Assembly: GCA_020746875.1 (NCBI GenBank) | Contig: JAGTJL010000006.1 | Location: 682,001-746,000, forward strand | Length of the DNA stretch: 64,000 bases | Reading direction: 5' to 3' | Origin: Rhexocercosporidium sp. MPI-PUGE-AT-0058 | Lineage: Eukaryota; Ascomycota; Leotiomycetes; Helotiales | Shown here: positions 33,848 to 46,200 of the stretch, one piece after another | How the letters are laid out: each line of letters starts with the position of its first letter | Numbering within the stretch: the first letter of the stretch is position 1 | Position numbers and translations under genes: made by a program | The notes under the pieces: model-generated | Told to the model about the DNA's origin: nothing | What the model saw: only the letters and a program-made list of their open reading frames with translations | The model's database searches: none

Positions 33848-36573
33848 TTTCAAATCGTGCCTCGGCGTTTTCTGGACTCAGATCCGGTCTTTTGACGAGT
33901 CGGGGAAGTGCAAGACTGGGTCAAAACGAAAAATAGAATATATAGGTTTGAGGAGATGTCTACTTGAAGAATGTCTGAAATTCACGGAAAAGAAAGAGAC
34001 GAAGAGACGGAGTGAACGTAAAGCTTCGTTACTAGCCTCATCCGATCCAGGACTTCACTTAGCTCACAAAACAAGGCCGAGATTCGTTTCCTTTTCGCTT
34101 GCCAACCTTTCACCTTCTGGTGCGTCTTTTAGCAAGTTGTCCCCCTCCTCCTCCTCGTCCTCTATCCAAAAGCTTGGTACTCCAAAGTTCTCCACGTACA
34201 CGCCAATGATGCAACTAAACGAAAATTGGGGCTAACACTTGCCTGTCTATCGGAACGCTAATCAAGCTTTCTTAGGCTCCCCTATACTTGTGGTCATTCG
34301 ATTCGCTTTCGTTCTGCCTGTGGACATGGAGACGTGCGTGGCATTTTTGATAGGCATGTGAGAGGTGGAGTGAGGGGTGGTTGCGGTGGCCGCGATGGTC
34401 ACTGGTCCCCGTCGCTTGTCAGCCCGCTTCCGCGACTGACGACGACTCGCACAATTGCCGGCTGGGACACAAAGCATGATGGCGTGGGGAGGCGGCACAA
34501 CACTCTGCGGCAATCAAGTCAGTTTGGAACATCTGGCGGAAGTCGACGTCAGAAAGAGGCCTGTTCGGACTATTGAGACGGAAGGTGCGTTGCTTGCCAA
34601 GCAAGAGTCGCCATTTCTTATGCTCTGAAAGTTTATCTGATATTTGAGAGGCTTCATGTGACAAATGATCCAGGAAATTATGGGATTCGCACGATTTATC
34701 GGCCGTCTATATATTCTGGCAAAAATCTGGGTGCTGAACTTTAGATGTTATTATACCTGAAGTTTGAACTTAGTGTTTCCTCTTGGCACTGCTTTTGCGG
34801 CATCGTTGTTTAACGAGCGTTTTCTTTCTCGATTCTCAATATTTCAGCGCTGACCGCTCTCATCTCACAAAGGTTGATCAAACAATTTTTTAGCTATTCA
34901 TCATGAGTTCTATTGCGTAGTTTGAAGATCTACCAATTTCAGCATGAGAGTTGTGTTTCAGATGGATGGCCACAGCACAGTTTGTCCGGTTAAATCATCC
35001 AAGTACCTCAACTTCTCATGAGTTCCAGAAAGAACAAAGTGTGTCAGATATCTTTCAGGATACGAAGGGCACACTATTACCGACGCAAGGAAACCCGGCT
35101 TTCCCAGTGAAGCTGACAAAGCTGTCATCGTTGAATGTGACGGTCCCTCTTGTTGCTGTGGAGTTGATATTACCATCTATGTCCTGACTTTTTAACCGCG
35201 AGAAATACGTACATGGTTAAGATGGCCCCATAGTTTGACTTCTTTGCCAGACGACCACGGCCTCAGTAGGTTTCACCTTTCCTCTTTGAACCTATATTTA
35301 GCTTTCTAGCATATCCAGCATCATTGTCGTCCTCGTCCTTGAGCAAATCTCCATCCTACTCTACGTCTTCCTCCTCATCAGAATAGGCTTGGTGTTCAAG
35401 CTGAAGAACAATAATTCTCAAGAGCCTTCCCGTCAGAAATTATGATCATGGCGTCCTCAAGAATCCCAAAATCAAAGCTGGCATTCTCAATTCCTGGCGC
35501 CATGGCCTGCCATATAATTATCGATAGTTAGATCTTTTGCATCGTCGGAACTAGTCCTTGATTTCATTGTAGTCTGTAATGTCGTTGCTGACAAGCGAAT
35601 ACGTCTTAGAGTTTTCTATTCCGCTTGAGTGTCTTGAGATAGTCTGTATGAAGTTCAAATCGCTCTCTCCCCCTCTCCTCATTCTCGTCTCGAAGCAGTT
35701 TTTGTGCTATCTAGCTTGCCTGAAATCAAGGAGTACCATTCCATGACCCATTCAAGGTCGCTAGGGAGTGAGTTTACCAAGCTAGTCTGCACGCATCTGC
35801 TGCCGTGACTCATGGATGTGGCTGGGAACCTCGTCGCATTTCCCTATCAAGTGGACTTTCTTCATCAGAGTTCTATTTCCAGATATTTCAGACTCCTCTA
35901 AACTACACTTCAAAGTGCATCAGCTGAGCGCGGTCGAACTCACTCCATTCTCTCAGTCGTTTGTTTGCTTCAGGGTTGAGCTTTGGTGAACGCATACACC
36001 GAAGAGCAACTCCCGATGCTCGTTCCACACAACTACCGTGAGGATGGGCGTAGAATCTACCGTAGACACAAGAAAACCTATCTTCCTTGATGCTGCCGTC
36101 ATCAGAACAAGACATGGTGAGTAGTGAGCTCGGGGGTAATGATTTTAATGGAAGATCAACGCGGGGAGAGGAAGTTCTAGCAACAAAGGCTAGACATCAC
36201 ATGTACGCTTGAAAAAAAGAATGAAAAAAGCTGGGTCGCACCAGGACATTACCCTGACCACTCGGGATACAGTGGCTTTGCAAAAATGTGACAGAAGGGC
36301 AAAGACGGAAGCGCCGTGTTTAAAGCTTTCCGAGTTAAATTCCAAACTTGAATGTATGGTTACATTCGCAGATGATGAGCAAGCTGGTTGGCGCACACGA
36401 GCATCTGCGGTGTATCTGTGAAGCAGGAAACCCTTCAGGATCAACTCCATGAGCAGTTAATTCGGAAATTTCCCAGAACTTTTGTTTGACAGTCACATTG
36501 TGCATAGTAATTTTCCTGATTTGTACAGTCAACCAGCGAGACATAGTCTACGAGGAACGCGTACATCAACATA
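33848..36573. other. 2.7-kb stretch without an intact gene
   Basis: Short frames only. At 34950-35190 the plus strand has a coding-like patch (CDGPSCCCGVDI near its end) interrupted by TGA. On the minus strand 36115-35903 encodes 70 residues from a good start context (MSCSDDGSIKEDRFSCVYG). Fragments with LEWVMEWYSLISGKLDSTKT continue below it in changing frames. These may be relics of genes; I do not recognise the families. No RNA gene or repeat is evident. Confidence 0.35.
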
Positions 36574-38547
36574 TCAACTTAGCAAAATGACCCCGGTGGT
36601 CATTGTTTGATCCTTCCAATCTCCCTTCCACGAAATAACCCAATGATCGGAAGTCAATTTCCAGTTTATCAATATCGACGGCACATAATCAAACTCTCCT
36701 CGTACCAAAAGTTGGAAGGGACCTGCTTCATCTAGAGACGGCAAACACTCCCCTTCTTTAGCATCAAATTGTGAAAGAAGTAGTGCCAGAGCAGTATTGT
36801 CTTCTTCCGACATGGAGAAGCCTGCATCCTTTCGTGCGAAAAGAGTGGTAGTTTTTCTTTCTCCATAGCTCATACCGGCGCTTGGGTCGACAAAGCAATT
36901 ATCGCCCTCGCAAGTGTTATTAGGAATGCAGATGAGGGATCCATTCGAGAGGAGTGCAATGCGGGTGGGAGTGACCCAGAGGTATAAGTGTGTGATTCGT
37001 AGCAAGGCCATACAAATAGCGTAAGCTTCGTTCGTTTTTGAACCATTGTCCGAAAGCAGAAGGGATTTATCTCGGATTGAGTGTATATTGCTGACAACCT
37101 CACGAAGCGTTGACAGTTGGGATTTGTTGAGATATTGACCATGATCTTCTATCGTGTTTATCACTATGTCACTTTCCTTTGCATCCCATGTGGTCTCAAG
37201 CATAACGCGGAAAAAGTACAGCATGGTTTCTTGGAACTTGAAATCCTCGTCGCTCAGAGTACTAGTGGTCGAGACAGAGACTCTAGAATCTACCCGAGTT
37301 TCGTTGGGAGTTTGATTATTGGCCATTGCATCCCTCTCGGATGCACTTGGAAGAACAGACACGACTGTTCCGAGGAAAGTCACAGGCACGACGAGAAGCT
37401 TTGAGCTGTCATGCAGTACGCGGTAATTTGAACCAGAACGAGTTCGAGGAGAACTCTCCGAGCCGATGATGAACGTGCCGGGCTGAACACTCTTGATCGA
37501 CTGACTCCAGTCAGGGACCCAAGAAGGAAGGCCATCAATAAAGCGGCTGTCATTCCGAGTTTCCACCATTTGGAGAATATCCAAATTTGGTATCCATGCC
37601 AAAATTTGTCGTGCGATTTCCACATACGTGTTTAAACAACTTCTTGTATAGTCGATTGAGATGGCCTGCCGAATTTCTTTGCTTATCATGCCTAGATGAG
37701 CAAAGATGAAATCCCTGGGATCGGTCGCACCCAGCCCACGGCGTGAATGCAATATTGAAAGGAGTGCCTCTACGTCTTTCTCATCTTGATTTGATTGGTG
37801 GACCTTCGGGGTGTATTTTCCTTGGAGGCTGCTCGTACGGAATCTATTCATATCCCTCAGAGGCTGCATTCCATCTTCCATCGCAGATGTCTTCTTCCAC
37901 GGGATATACTTGCCGAGAACATCCCATCTGCAACGAAGACTCCCGCATTGGATCCAAGGATCTGCTGACAAGACGAGTTCCTGGAGAGTCCATACTCGGG
38001 TAAACCAGGGATAGTTCAACATACTGACCAGTGCTTTATTAAGCCGGTTATAATCGAGACTGATTTTCGAATACATTTCGTTCGATAGAAGCCCCACAGA
38101 ATTGATAGCCCGAATGAGTATATCAGAGTGCTCAGTTGCCAAACCCAAGAAGATGACTGTGTGGTTCGCGATCTCGTAGATGAGTCCCATCTGCGCCACT
38201 TGTTTATTTCTCTCCAATACATCCTGTTGATTGATACATATCCCGTCGGCCCAGACGCGGATGATTTTGACTGGGTCTCGAACGTGCCGAAGAGCAAGAT
38301 CTAGTGACGCAGTGATATCTAAGCCCGTGCCATCAACTAGAATTTCTTTTCTCTCTCTAGCGTCTCCCCAGACGTAGGAGAGGGCTGTGTATTTATCTAC
38401 GAGATCATCGTGGCAGGTTTGTAATGTGGTGGAAACTAATGAGCATCGGATAGCCGCAACTAAGTCACGATCAGGCTGCAGGATAATCAGGCGTAGAGCC
38501 CCTGGTTCCGTAAGCTGATCGTACTGATATGGATGTGCTGTCTCCAT
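36574..38547 (-). CDS. Heterokaryon incompatibility (HET) domain protein, 657 aa
   Basis: Single open exon of 657 codons. The HET domain (PF06985) begins near residue 52 with YTALSYVWGD. It continues through VDGTGLDITASLDLALRHVR, then VWADGICINQQDVLERNKQV and IYEIANHTVIFLGLA, and ends near residue 190 with the PWFTRVWTLQELVLS block. The rest is a variable region with SIHSRRGLGATDPRDFIFAHLG, typical of long fungal HET proteins, ending with a C-terminal segment often seen as EGECL..PFQLLVRG. Some family members trigger cell death on fusion of unlike strains; most have no known partner. No NACHT, WD or ankyrin domain is fused. In contrast to the second HET gene at 52.5-54.9 kb, this one has no break. 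Confidence 0.93.
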   Translation of the reverse strand: METAHPYQYDQLTEPGALRLIILQPDRDLVAAIRCSLVSTTLQTCHDDLVDKYTALSYVWGDARERKEILVDGTGLDITASLDLALRHVRDPVKIIRVWADGICINQQDVLERNKQVAQMGLIYEIANHTVIFLGLATEHSDILIRAINSVGLLSNEMYSKISLDYNRLNKALVSMLNYPWFTRVWTLQELVLSADPWIQCGSLRCRWDVLGKYIPWKKTSAMEDGMQPLRDMNRFRTSSLQGKYTPKVHQSNQDEKDVEALLSILHSRRGLGATDPRDFIFAHLGMISKEIRQAISIDYTRSCLNTYVEIARQILAWIPNLDILQMVETRNDSRFIDGLPSWVPDWSQSIKSVQPGTFIIGSESSPRTRSGSNYRVLHDSSKLLVVPVTFLGTVVSVLPSASERDAMANNQTPNETRVDSRVSVSTTSTLSDEDFKFQETMLYFFRVMLETTWDAKESDIVINTIEDHGQYLNKSQLSTLREVVSNIHSIRDKSLLLSDNGSKTNEAYAICMALLRITHLYLWVTPTRIALLSNGSLICIPNNTCEGDNCFVDPSAGMSYGERKTTTLFARKDAGFSMSEEDNTALALLLSQFDAKEGECLPSLDEAGPFQLLVRGEFDYVPSILINWKLTSDHWVISWKGDWKDQTMTTGVILLS

Positions 38548-38813
38548 AGCGAGTTTGACCCGGAGCGATTGGATATGTGGTAAAGTTTGATCAGTGTACG
38601 AATTTGTTTAGCAGCCTTGTTTAGGGGAGAAGGGTGGGGGGTTTAGAACCCTTGTGGATTGCTGCATGTCAACGCCGGAAGTCTCACAACCAATCACTGA
38701 ATTGCAGTCCCGATGCAACATCTAAGCACATCTCAAAGTACAATCTTCAACTGTTTCCCGCTTTTTTCATTCTTGTACCGAAATATCTCTCAAGTATAAG
38801 AATATCTTGGACC

Positions 38814-40240
38814 TCAATCCGAGTCGTCCAAATCGTTCACTTCATCCTCATCAGCAGATCCAGCTGATGCTACATACTCATCCTCGCAAGCAAGCTCCTT
38901 TGCATGTTCAATATACTCATCAACCCCCTTCAACACTTTCAAATTTGGTAAATGATCTTCTCGTCGTTGAAGCACCTCTGTCATTTCATCTTGATCGTGA
39001 TGCTTGTACCCGACAATTTCGAGCTCTTCCAAACTAGGTGGCAGCCACTCGGCCAATATTTTCTTCCCGGACAGCTCTACGAATCTTAAAGCAAGGCTGA
39101 TGCCGATGCGAAGATGTGTTAAATTAGGGAAGAAAGGGTTGCTTTTGGTGAAGTCTTCAATCTCTTCCCATTTCTTAGTACTTTCGTTGCTATCAACAGA
39201 GTTGAGTGTCTCTGTCTCAGAATTTTCCTCTTCCAAATCCTCATCCGCAGCTCGATCCTCCTCCTCTTTCAAGTTCTCAATCCGCGACTGGATTTCATTC
39301 TCTAAACTTCCATGTAACTGACATTCGACATCTAGGTCCAATAACTGCATCGTCAATCTGTGTAGCGCAAGTGACTTTGCTATTTCTGCCGATGACCACT
39401 CCACAATGCCTCCATCTCCTGCTCGACCGCCAAAGCGATAGGTGAAAGCCCCCCAGCCCGTCGAGAAGTTGATGATATTAGACACACAGGTCCCCGTTAT
39501 TTCGCAATGCTTCAAGTGGATCTCGCGCACAGCAGATGCCTTGCTTGGAATCGCATTCATATCCTCCCCAATCCTCGATTCCAATTCCTCCGACGCCCTT
39601 CGCACGCATGGTCTTTAAGAATGGCAAGTTTGCGTAGATCTTGAATGCTTGCCAGCTGATTCCATCCCAGGCTGCAGGGCTGTACTGAAGTTTCGGTTGA
39701 ATATTTAGACGGTTGACCGGAATCGAACCAAAGATGCCATCTTTAGCTCTCTGAACGGCTTTCCCAACGAAGTGAGGGTGATCAATCTCGCCTACTATCC
39801 AGTGCTCGAGATTAGGTAGGATAGGCAAGAGAAGCGCCACGACGGCGTCAGGGAAGAGCTGGTGAGAGCTTGGTTGGTTGGTGAGGTTCGGCCTCTTGGT
39901 TGTCATCAGACGCTTCAATAACTCAGTCGCTTCTCTTCCTTCCCATTTTTGCTCCGCAATGGCAGATTGAACCTGGCCACTTTTGGTTGCTCTTGGGTGT
40001 CCTAGCTGTGTATGGATATGATGCCCAGTGGTAGTATGTGAATGTCAATTTGCGGACATGTTCTGCCAGATTCCGGTTCTCCAGAATAGACAGTGCCAGT
40101 TTCTAGACGGAGGTGAGGTCGGTACAGCTGTCTATCATGAGATGGGAGAATTTCTTGGCCAGGAACGGATCGTGCTCTAGATCTTTAGAAGCTGGTCTTT
40201 TGGACAAGTTCTGAATGAGGGGCAAACAGCGAGGCTAGAT
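38814..40240 (-). pseudogene. Broken F-box/LRR-like fungal gene
   Basis: Reading down the minus strand, three frames hold adjoining parts of one protein. First is LPLIQNLSKRPASKDLEHDP ... LAEHVRKLTFTYYHWASYPY (about 40230-39990), with TAG at 40105-40103. Then comes EQKWEGREATELLKRLM to YANLPFLKTMRAKGV (about 39990-39590). Last is SAVREIHLKHCEITG to the acidic C-terminus (from about 39560 to the stop at 38814). Each frame change corresponds to one extra base and has no splice sites. The pattern of leucine-rich segments (LTHLRIGISLALRFVEL, LPPSLEELEIVG) and FTYRFGG fits fungal F-box-associated proteins, though no F-box itself is visible. At least three lesions make it non-functional unless the assembly is wrong. 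Confidence 0.65.
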
Positions 40241-41259
40241 ATATTATCTGACGATTTGTGAAACAAGAGTTGAAGTGGTCAAATTTGAGAGCAGGGTGAC
40301 ATTCTGAGGCTATGTGCCTCATGAGTGCAGTGAAAGGGACTTATTACAAAATCGGCGCTACCCCACATCCTGACACCGCCGCAACGGAAAGAGTGACTTA
40401 TCCGATACCGATGAGGGACATATCAGGAAGATGTAATCACAAATTTTCATTTAGAGAACTTCAAAGTACCGCTCCAAGAACTGGCTTGATTGTGTTACAG
40501 TGGCCTTCTTGCTTCGGCTTAGACATTTTGCTTGCACAATAATCATATCTAAGGAAGACAATGTCATGAGACCATCTCTATACCAGCACTCAAAATGCTC
40601 CAAGCAAACAATTTGCGAATTTAAGCCGCTATGGAAAGCTTCCAGTTAATCCTGAGTATCTTAGTCTTTCCAGAACCCAAACAAACAAGCGAGCCAAGCC
40701 ACCACTTGGGAAGGTGCGACCATGCCAAAAGAAGGCAAGTTGCCGTATTAGCGTGCTTTGCCCAAAGCTCAACTGCTCCATCTTCAACTTCACCTTCACA
40801 TCCCCATATTCGTCTTCGATCCGCCTGGTCCGAAGACTCACTGTTGCGACTACCTAATACTAACATTCCTTCTTAGGAAACCTCAAGTTCTACTCTAAGT
40901 ACAATTGCAGTTTCTTCAAACATCCTCGCTCTGCCATCGATGTGAGCTCTGGTGGGTTGGAGAGGTTGCCCGTTACCAGGCAGGCAGCAAATTTTTGGGA
41001 AGGGAATCATGAAAGGTGATTATTGACTTGCCCTCGTTCTACTGTGGAAGAACACCTATTTGCTCTAACGAGCGATTCATTGCATTTGTGTCTTTGGGAG
41101 CTCTTCGATACCTGGTGCAAGTGCGAAGGACCCCGCCACACTTTTGTTTGCTTTCTCTGCTGAGAAAGCAGCTCAGACGAGAGCCAATTGGAAATCACAG
41201 ACAACGAAATTTGATCAAAGTTCTGATGCACATTCCTCAAAATCAACAAACGAACCAAC
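40241..41259. other. Gene-free stretch
   Basis: About 1 kb with short overlapping frames on both strands and no recognisable signal. Confidence 0.4.
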
Positions 41260-41487
41260 ATGAAGCTAACAAGCTCCAAGTCCTCTCACAGTGGCACTCT
41301 CCGCCCTAGCTACCCACAAGACTATCTCCCATCTCCAAGACAGCGCGAGGAGAACTGGGCTTCCTGCGAAGTCGGCGTCATCGTCGTCTTTTGTGTTATC
41401 TTCATTGTCGCCTCTAGTCTACTTGGTCTCTACATCTCGAGAGCTTGGGGTAGACGTCAGGCTAAACATCATGCTTCGGGCGTCTAG
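41260..41487 (+). CDS. Possible small single-pass membrane protein, 75 aa
   Basis: Open frame from ATG in a fair context (CCAACATGA). A hydrophilic Ser/Pro-rich first half is followed by one strong hydrophobic segment at about residues 40-61 (VIVVFCVIFIVASSLLGLYIS). A basic tail follows (RAWGRRQAKHH), the topology of a tail-side anchored protein. No family recognised, no supporting intron. It could equally be a chance frame. Confidence 0.3.
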   Translation: MKLTSSKSSHSGTLRPSYPQDYLPSPRQREENWASCEVGVIVVFCVIFIVASSLLGLYISRAWGRRQAKHHASGV

Positions 41488-43285
41488 AGCATCTCCACAC
41501 TTTGATTGAGTCCTCGAAAGACAGACAGACATATGATTATGAGCGAAAGAGAGATGAAAGCAGTATAATATCCCGGTGTTGGACTTTTACTACGAGAATT
41601 TATATGTCTTGCTTTTGGCATAGGGTCTGTGAATGACTTCCTGTTGGTACGGCATAAAGGATGGTAATTCCAGATCCGACGGCTGGGAGATCACTACATG
41701 GGCGTCTTGCCGGGTTGGTAGCAGTTTCCCTGATGATTGTTCGGTCGATCAAAACTTCTCCGGGTACCGGATTGACTGAATGCATAGGCATCGTTTTGCG
41801 AATTCTCAGTTACTTTCTCATAGGTTGTTCCAAAGTCTGACTCGAATCTAGTCTACTTGATTAGCTGAGGACTTTTGTTCATGAAATTAGCATTGATTGA
41901 TGTCAGGGAGTTTTCCTGTTTTGTCACTTACCCTTTCCATATCGTTTATTAGTGATTTTCCGTTCTAGGTTGATCCCAAGTGGGTTCATCACCACCACGC
42001 AAAAGAGAATCCCAAGACCTTCGTCGCTCTTTAATTGTTTGGGTTGATTTTACACACGAACAAATAGTATCTTGTCTCTCCAGCGTAATGCTTCCCAGGC
42101 AAGGAAAGTGTGTCCTAAATCTTCGGAATTTTTTGTTGTATTCCCTTTCCAAAAAGAGCAGGAAACCAGCTGAAAGCTAATGTCCAAAGTCACTACCTTC
42201 TTCTCAGGACATCTTCCACTCCTTGTAGTGAGCTTGTCGTTAGTTATTATTTCTACTTATTTCCTTGCAAACGATCTCCAATTTATCACTAAGGCATCCG
42301 CACTTAGTAACCCACCCACACCTCACTTAGCTACGACTCATACTTCCACACTATTGAAAACCACATCATCACGCATCAGTACCACATCTTTTCTATGTAT
42401 TCCCATATAGCCTCACAGGCAACATCAAGGCAATTGTTCCCATGACTTCTTATCTTTTCATGTATTCCCTTGCCTCACTCGAACTCCTCCTCTCAACCAA
42501 TCAGATACGAGGCAACGGGGAGGCGACCCGAGCCGTCTTGATCGGGGCATGTAACCTCGAAGTCGAGGCATGGATGCAGGAATCTTGCATGGATAACCAA
42601 TCCCGAAGCCAAGCAATCGTCGCAAACGCAGCGCGGAAATGTAGTTCAGACGAATCGGCAGCGTTTCCCCTGTCGCTTAAGAACCTTGGAGCCTTTTGAG
42701 GAGTCACTGATCAGCCATCAGGATCCATCAAGTTGCTCGCGCGGCCTGAGCCCGCAACCTCTCTTCTGTTCGACTTGACCCCACGTTAGACCTCTTGCGT
42801 AGAGCTGTCGGCGTCGTTGCATCTCCCTGCCTGCTTCATCCTTTCTCATCGGTTTATTTTCCGCATCTACGCCCTATTTATAACGACTTACGAATTCCTT
42901 ACGTTCCGTTCGGCCAATTCGTCGGAGAGAAAAGGTGCGTGAGGCTGCAGGCGATCTGCTATCTGGACCAGCTAAATACTAATGCAAGATGGCAGCCTCA
43001 GAACTGCGATGCACACGATATAACTCGATAGCGACGCGTCGTCCGCCTTGCCCTTCCTGCTTGCGCGTTTACATTCAATTGGAAATATATATAAGACGCG
43101 ATTCCGCCGCGATCGATGCGAATGCTCTGGGCTGCTGGATAGAAACGAGATAGCCGCCGGCCTGCCAGCGCACCGCCGGTTCAGCATACCGCCCTCAATG
43201 CGACACGACTCTGGATGAGGCCTCCTGCTCCTCGATTTTAACTCCATCTACGATTCCATTCCTCTCTTTCTGCGAACCATTGCCA
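41488..43285. other. Intergenic stretch with a TATA-like site before the next gene
   Basis: About 1.8 kb. One 76-codon frame at 42180-42410 begins with a hydrophobic segment (LPLLVVSLSLVIISTYFL) but has no other support. TATATATAA at 43086-43094, about 195 nt before the ATG at 43286, may be the TATA element of the large downstream gene. No RNA gene seen. Confidence 0.35.
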
Positions 43286-46200
43286 ATGGCTGCCCAGCAA
43301 TTCCGCACTGGAACCAATACTCCGCTTTTGAATAGATATACCAATGATGAAGATCCGATTGAGACGAGGCTTCCGAGTGGGAGGTGCAATTATACAAATC
43401 TGAGCACAGGAGGGAGTGCGCCAGTTTGTGGATGCCGTCGATTCTGGGACAAGGCGCTGGCGACTCCCAGGCCAACATTTGGAGACAGTACACCGAGATC
43501 TCAAACCAGGTCGGGGTTCTGCATGTGTGAACATCATGCTTGTTTCCATGATGATGGTCCACAGACTCAGGTTGGACAAGTCTCTGCTGGTATTGCAATG
43601 GCAGAGGCAACTCCAACAACGTCCCAGAATGCACCCATCAGACAGGCTGTTTCTGTGCAGGATCCTAGGTTAGAGGTAGGCCGTCGGGAGTCTCTCCCGG
43701 ATACTCTGCAATGGAGCCGTTATATACATACTGGATCTGTAACAAGTCTCCCTGCTATCCCATCTCAGTGCCTACTCCCGTCTGATAATGGATCCATGAC
43801 CTCTGGTAGCCAAGGTGCCTCTATCCGACCGTCCGGACTAGGACTCCGGGCTTTTAATCCAATGCCTACGATCACCTCTGGAAATCCCATGAATGAACGA
43901 CAGCCCGTTGATAATACGAGGATGCAGCTCTATGAAGATGCCAATGGGAATGCTTTCATGCAAAGCCTTACCGAAGTTGCGACGCCTAGTGCTAGAGCCT
44001 CCCAGGATCCAGTGACCGATGCTGACTTAGCCAAGGATGTAATTAATGTCCAAGATGCCCTTCAGAAGTATACTCAAGCGTCTGCAAAGCCAATTACCAA
44101 GGACGACCAGTCTCAACTTCAGATCAAACAGTCCGGATCGAACTCTGCCCCGCTGGCACTCACTCAAGTCGATGGCGCTACCGAAGAATCTCTCATCCCC
44201 CGGCTTCGACATCTAGTCAACAACCTCTCTGACTACCCTACCAAGATCCAGAACCATGAGCATCGCCTGGAACTCCTTGAGAATACGTCTTTCTCCCACG
44301 CTGCTATTGATGATCTCCAGGATGCTGATGATCGTCTTGACAACCGGGTCTGTGAAGTTGAGGAAAGGCTTCGCGACGTCGAGAAAGCTCAAATCGCTAT
44401 CAATGATGCTAGTAGCGTCAGTAGTCGACAACCTTTTAACACTTCGTTTGACTCGAGAGCTTCTGTGAGCTCATCGGCTATGATAGCTTCGGCTATGGAT
44501 CGTCTTGACTCTTCTCGCGTCGAGGCGCTCGAGGCTCAAGTGGCCGAACTTCAAGCAGCTGCCCTACCATCTCACTCTCGTCCTTGGGAGGTCGAGGTCG
44601 TGTTCCTCCCATTTGGGTCACGCCTAATGGGTATCTGGTCAGGACAGCAGTCTATGAGTCAACGGTCACGACTGAACAGCACGCAGACGGATGAGTGGAC
44701 CCAGACGCAAAACAATTCTATGGCAGTTGCTCAGGCTCATCTCACAGCTCATGATCAGGCTTCTGCATGGGAGAGGTCGGCGACAGATCTTGCTAATCAG
44801 GATTCGACCTGGCTGATGGCCAGGGCTTGCGGCTTGCGTAGTAGGGTTGATGAACGACTCAGGAGCAGGGGACTTGTCAAATTAATCCGCATTCTTGGGC
44901 CTGATGCACGGGATGTGCAAGCTGCAATGTTGAAAGCCTTCGGCGATCTACCAGAAATTCTCACAGAGGATCCATACACTCAACACGACGACGAGAATAC
45001 TGGCACGGTCCCGAGGTCTCTGAAGAACTATCTCGGGCTATCGGCACCTTGGATTCCTCTTCGAAAGATCCACAAGGACTCATGTCTCCGATATCTAAAT
45101 CCTTCCGAGATGGTAACACCTGCTCTATGGACTGTCCCGTTCTTGTCTGCCAGTGTTGCGATGCGACATTCTGGAGTTCGTCGACTCTATGTTACGCAAC
45201 GAGACAGTTATATTCAGCAACTTGGCAACAACAATGCGGACTGGACATGGCAAAAGCTCCGTCAACTTCCCAGAGTCTATCCGGACCAAGCCAGTTTCAA
45301 CCACACCCCCGAAGCAGACGCACACGAGCCCTCTTGGGAATTCGATGAGCGTCTCGATCCTCCCCATGAGAGTATCCACTCCTCCTTTGCGTCTCAAATC
45401 TCCTCCCTCAGTATTCGCTCCCATCCTCATGAGCACGAGCATCAAGATGACCTCTACGATCCTGCCTCTCCATCTGATCATTTCTCCTCGGCAGCCGTCT
45501 CGCCAAACGCCTCTACAACACCAACATCCATCGCGCAACATGCTGCACCATTATCTCCCCTCAAAGAAAGAAATCCCTTCAGACCACTCCACTCGCGCAC
45601 CACATCAATGCCACTTCCAACTGTGATCCCGACCAAAGGCTCCCAGCCGACCACAACCACCACAAACACAACCAAACGCCGTATCGCCTCTTTCGATCAC
45701 GAATCCCAATCCTCACCCTCACGCGCACCATCAGCATCAGCATACACCACAAACCCACCTCTCAACCTAAAATTAAACACCCTCAAACGCCGACGCATCT
45801 CTCGCTCCCCCTCGCGACCTCGCGACACACCACGCTACTCGACCGGCCCACCCTCCCCCTACGCTTTCTTCGATGACGTGAACGCCAAGCGAGAGGAAGG
45901 CATGACGCCTTTCGCGTACGCAACACCGCATAGTAATGCACCGTACATTGAGCGAGCGAGGACGAGAAGTCGGACGAGGAGTAGTATCGGGATTTATGAG
46001 GATAAGGATGGGGATTTGGATGGTGGCTTTGATGGGAGTGGGGATGATGGTGGGGATGGTGGGGAGGGGAGTACGACCGATGATTTGTATGCCGGCGATG
46101 AGGAGGGTGGGGACGCGAATGCGTTGAGCGATTTCGATCTCGATTCTGATGGTGAGGAGTATGCGGTGGGTTTTGCTCAGCGACAGGTTGATGAGGAGTG

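Noticed and set aside
43280..43285. Start of the 1067-aa protein at 43280
   Set aside because: The codon there is TTG; the first ATG in frame is 43286.
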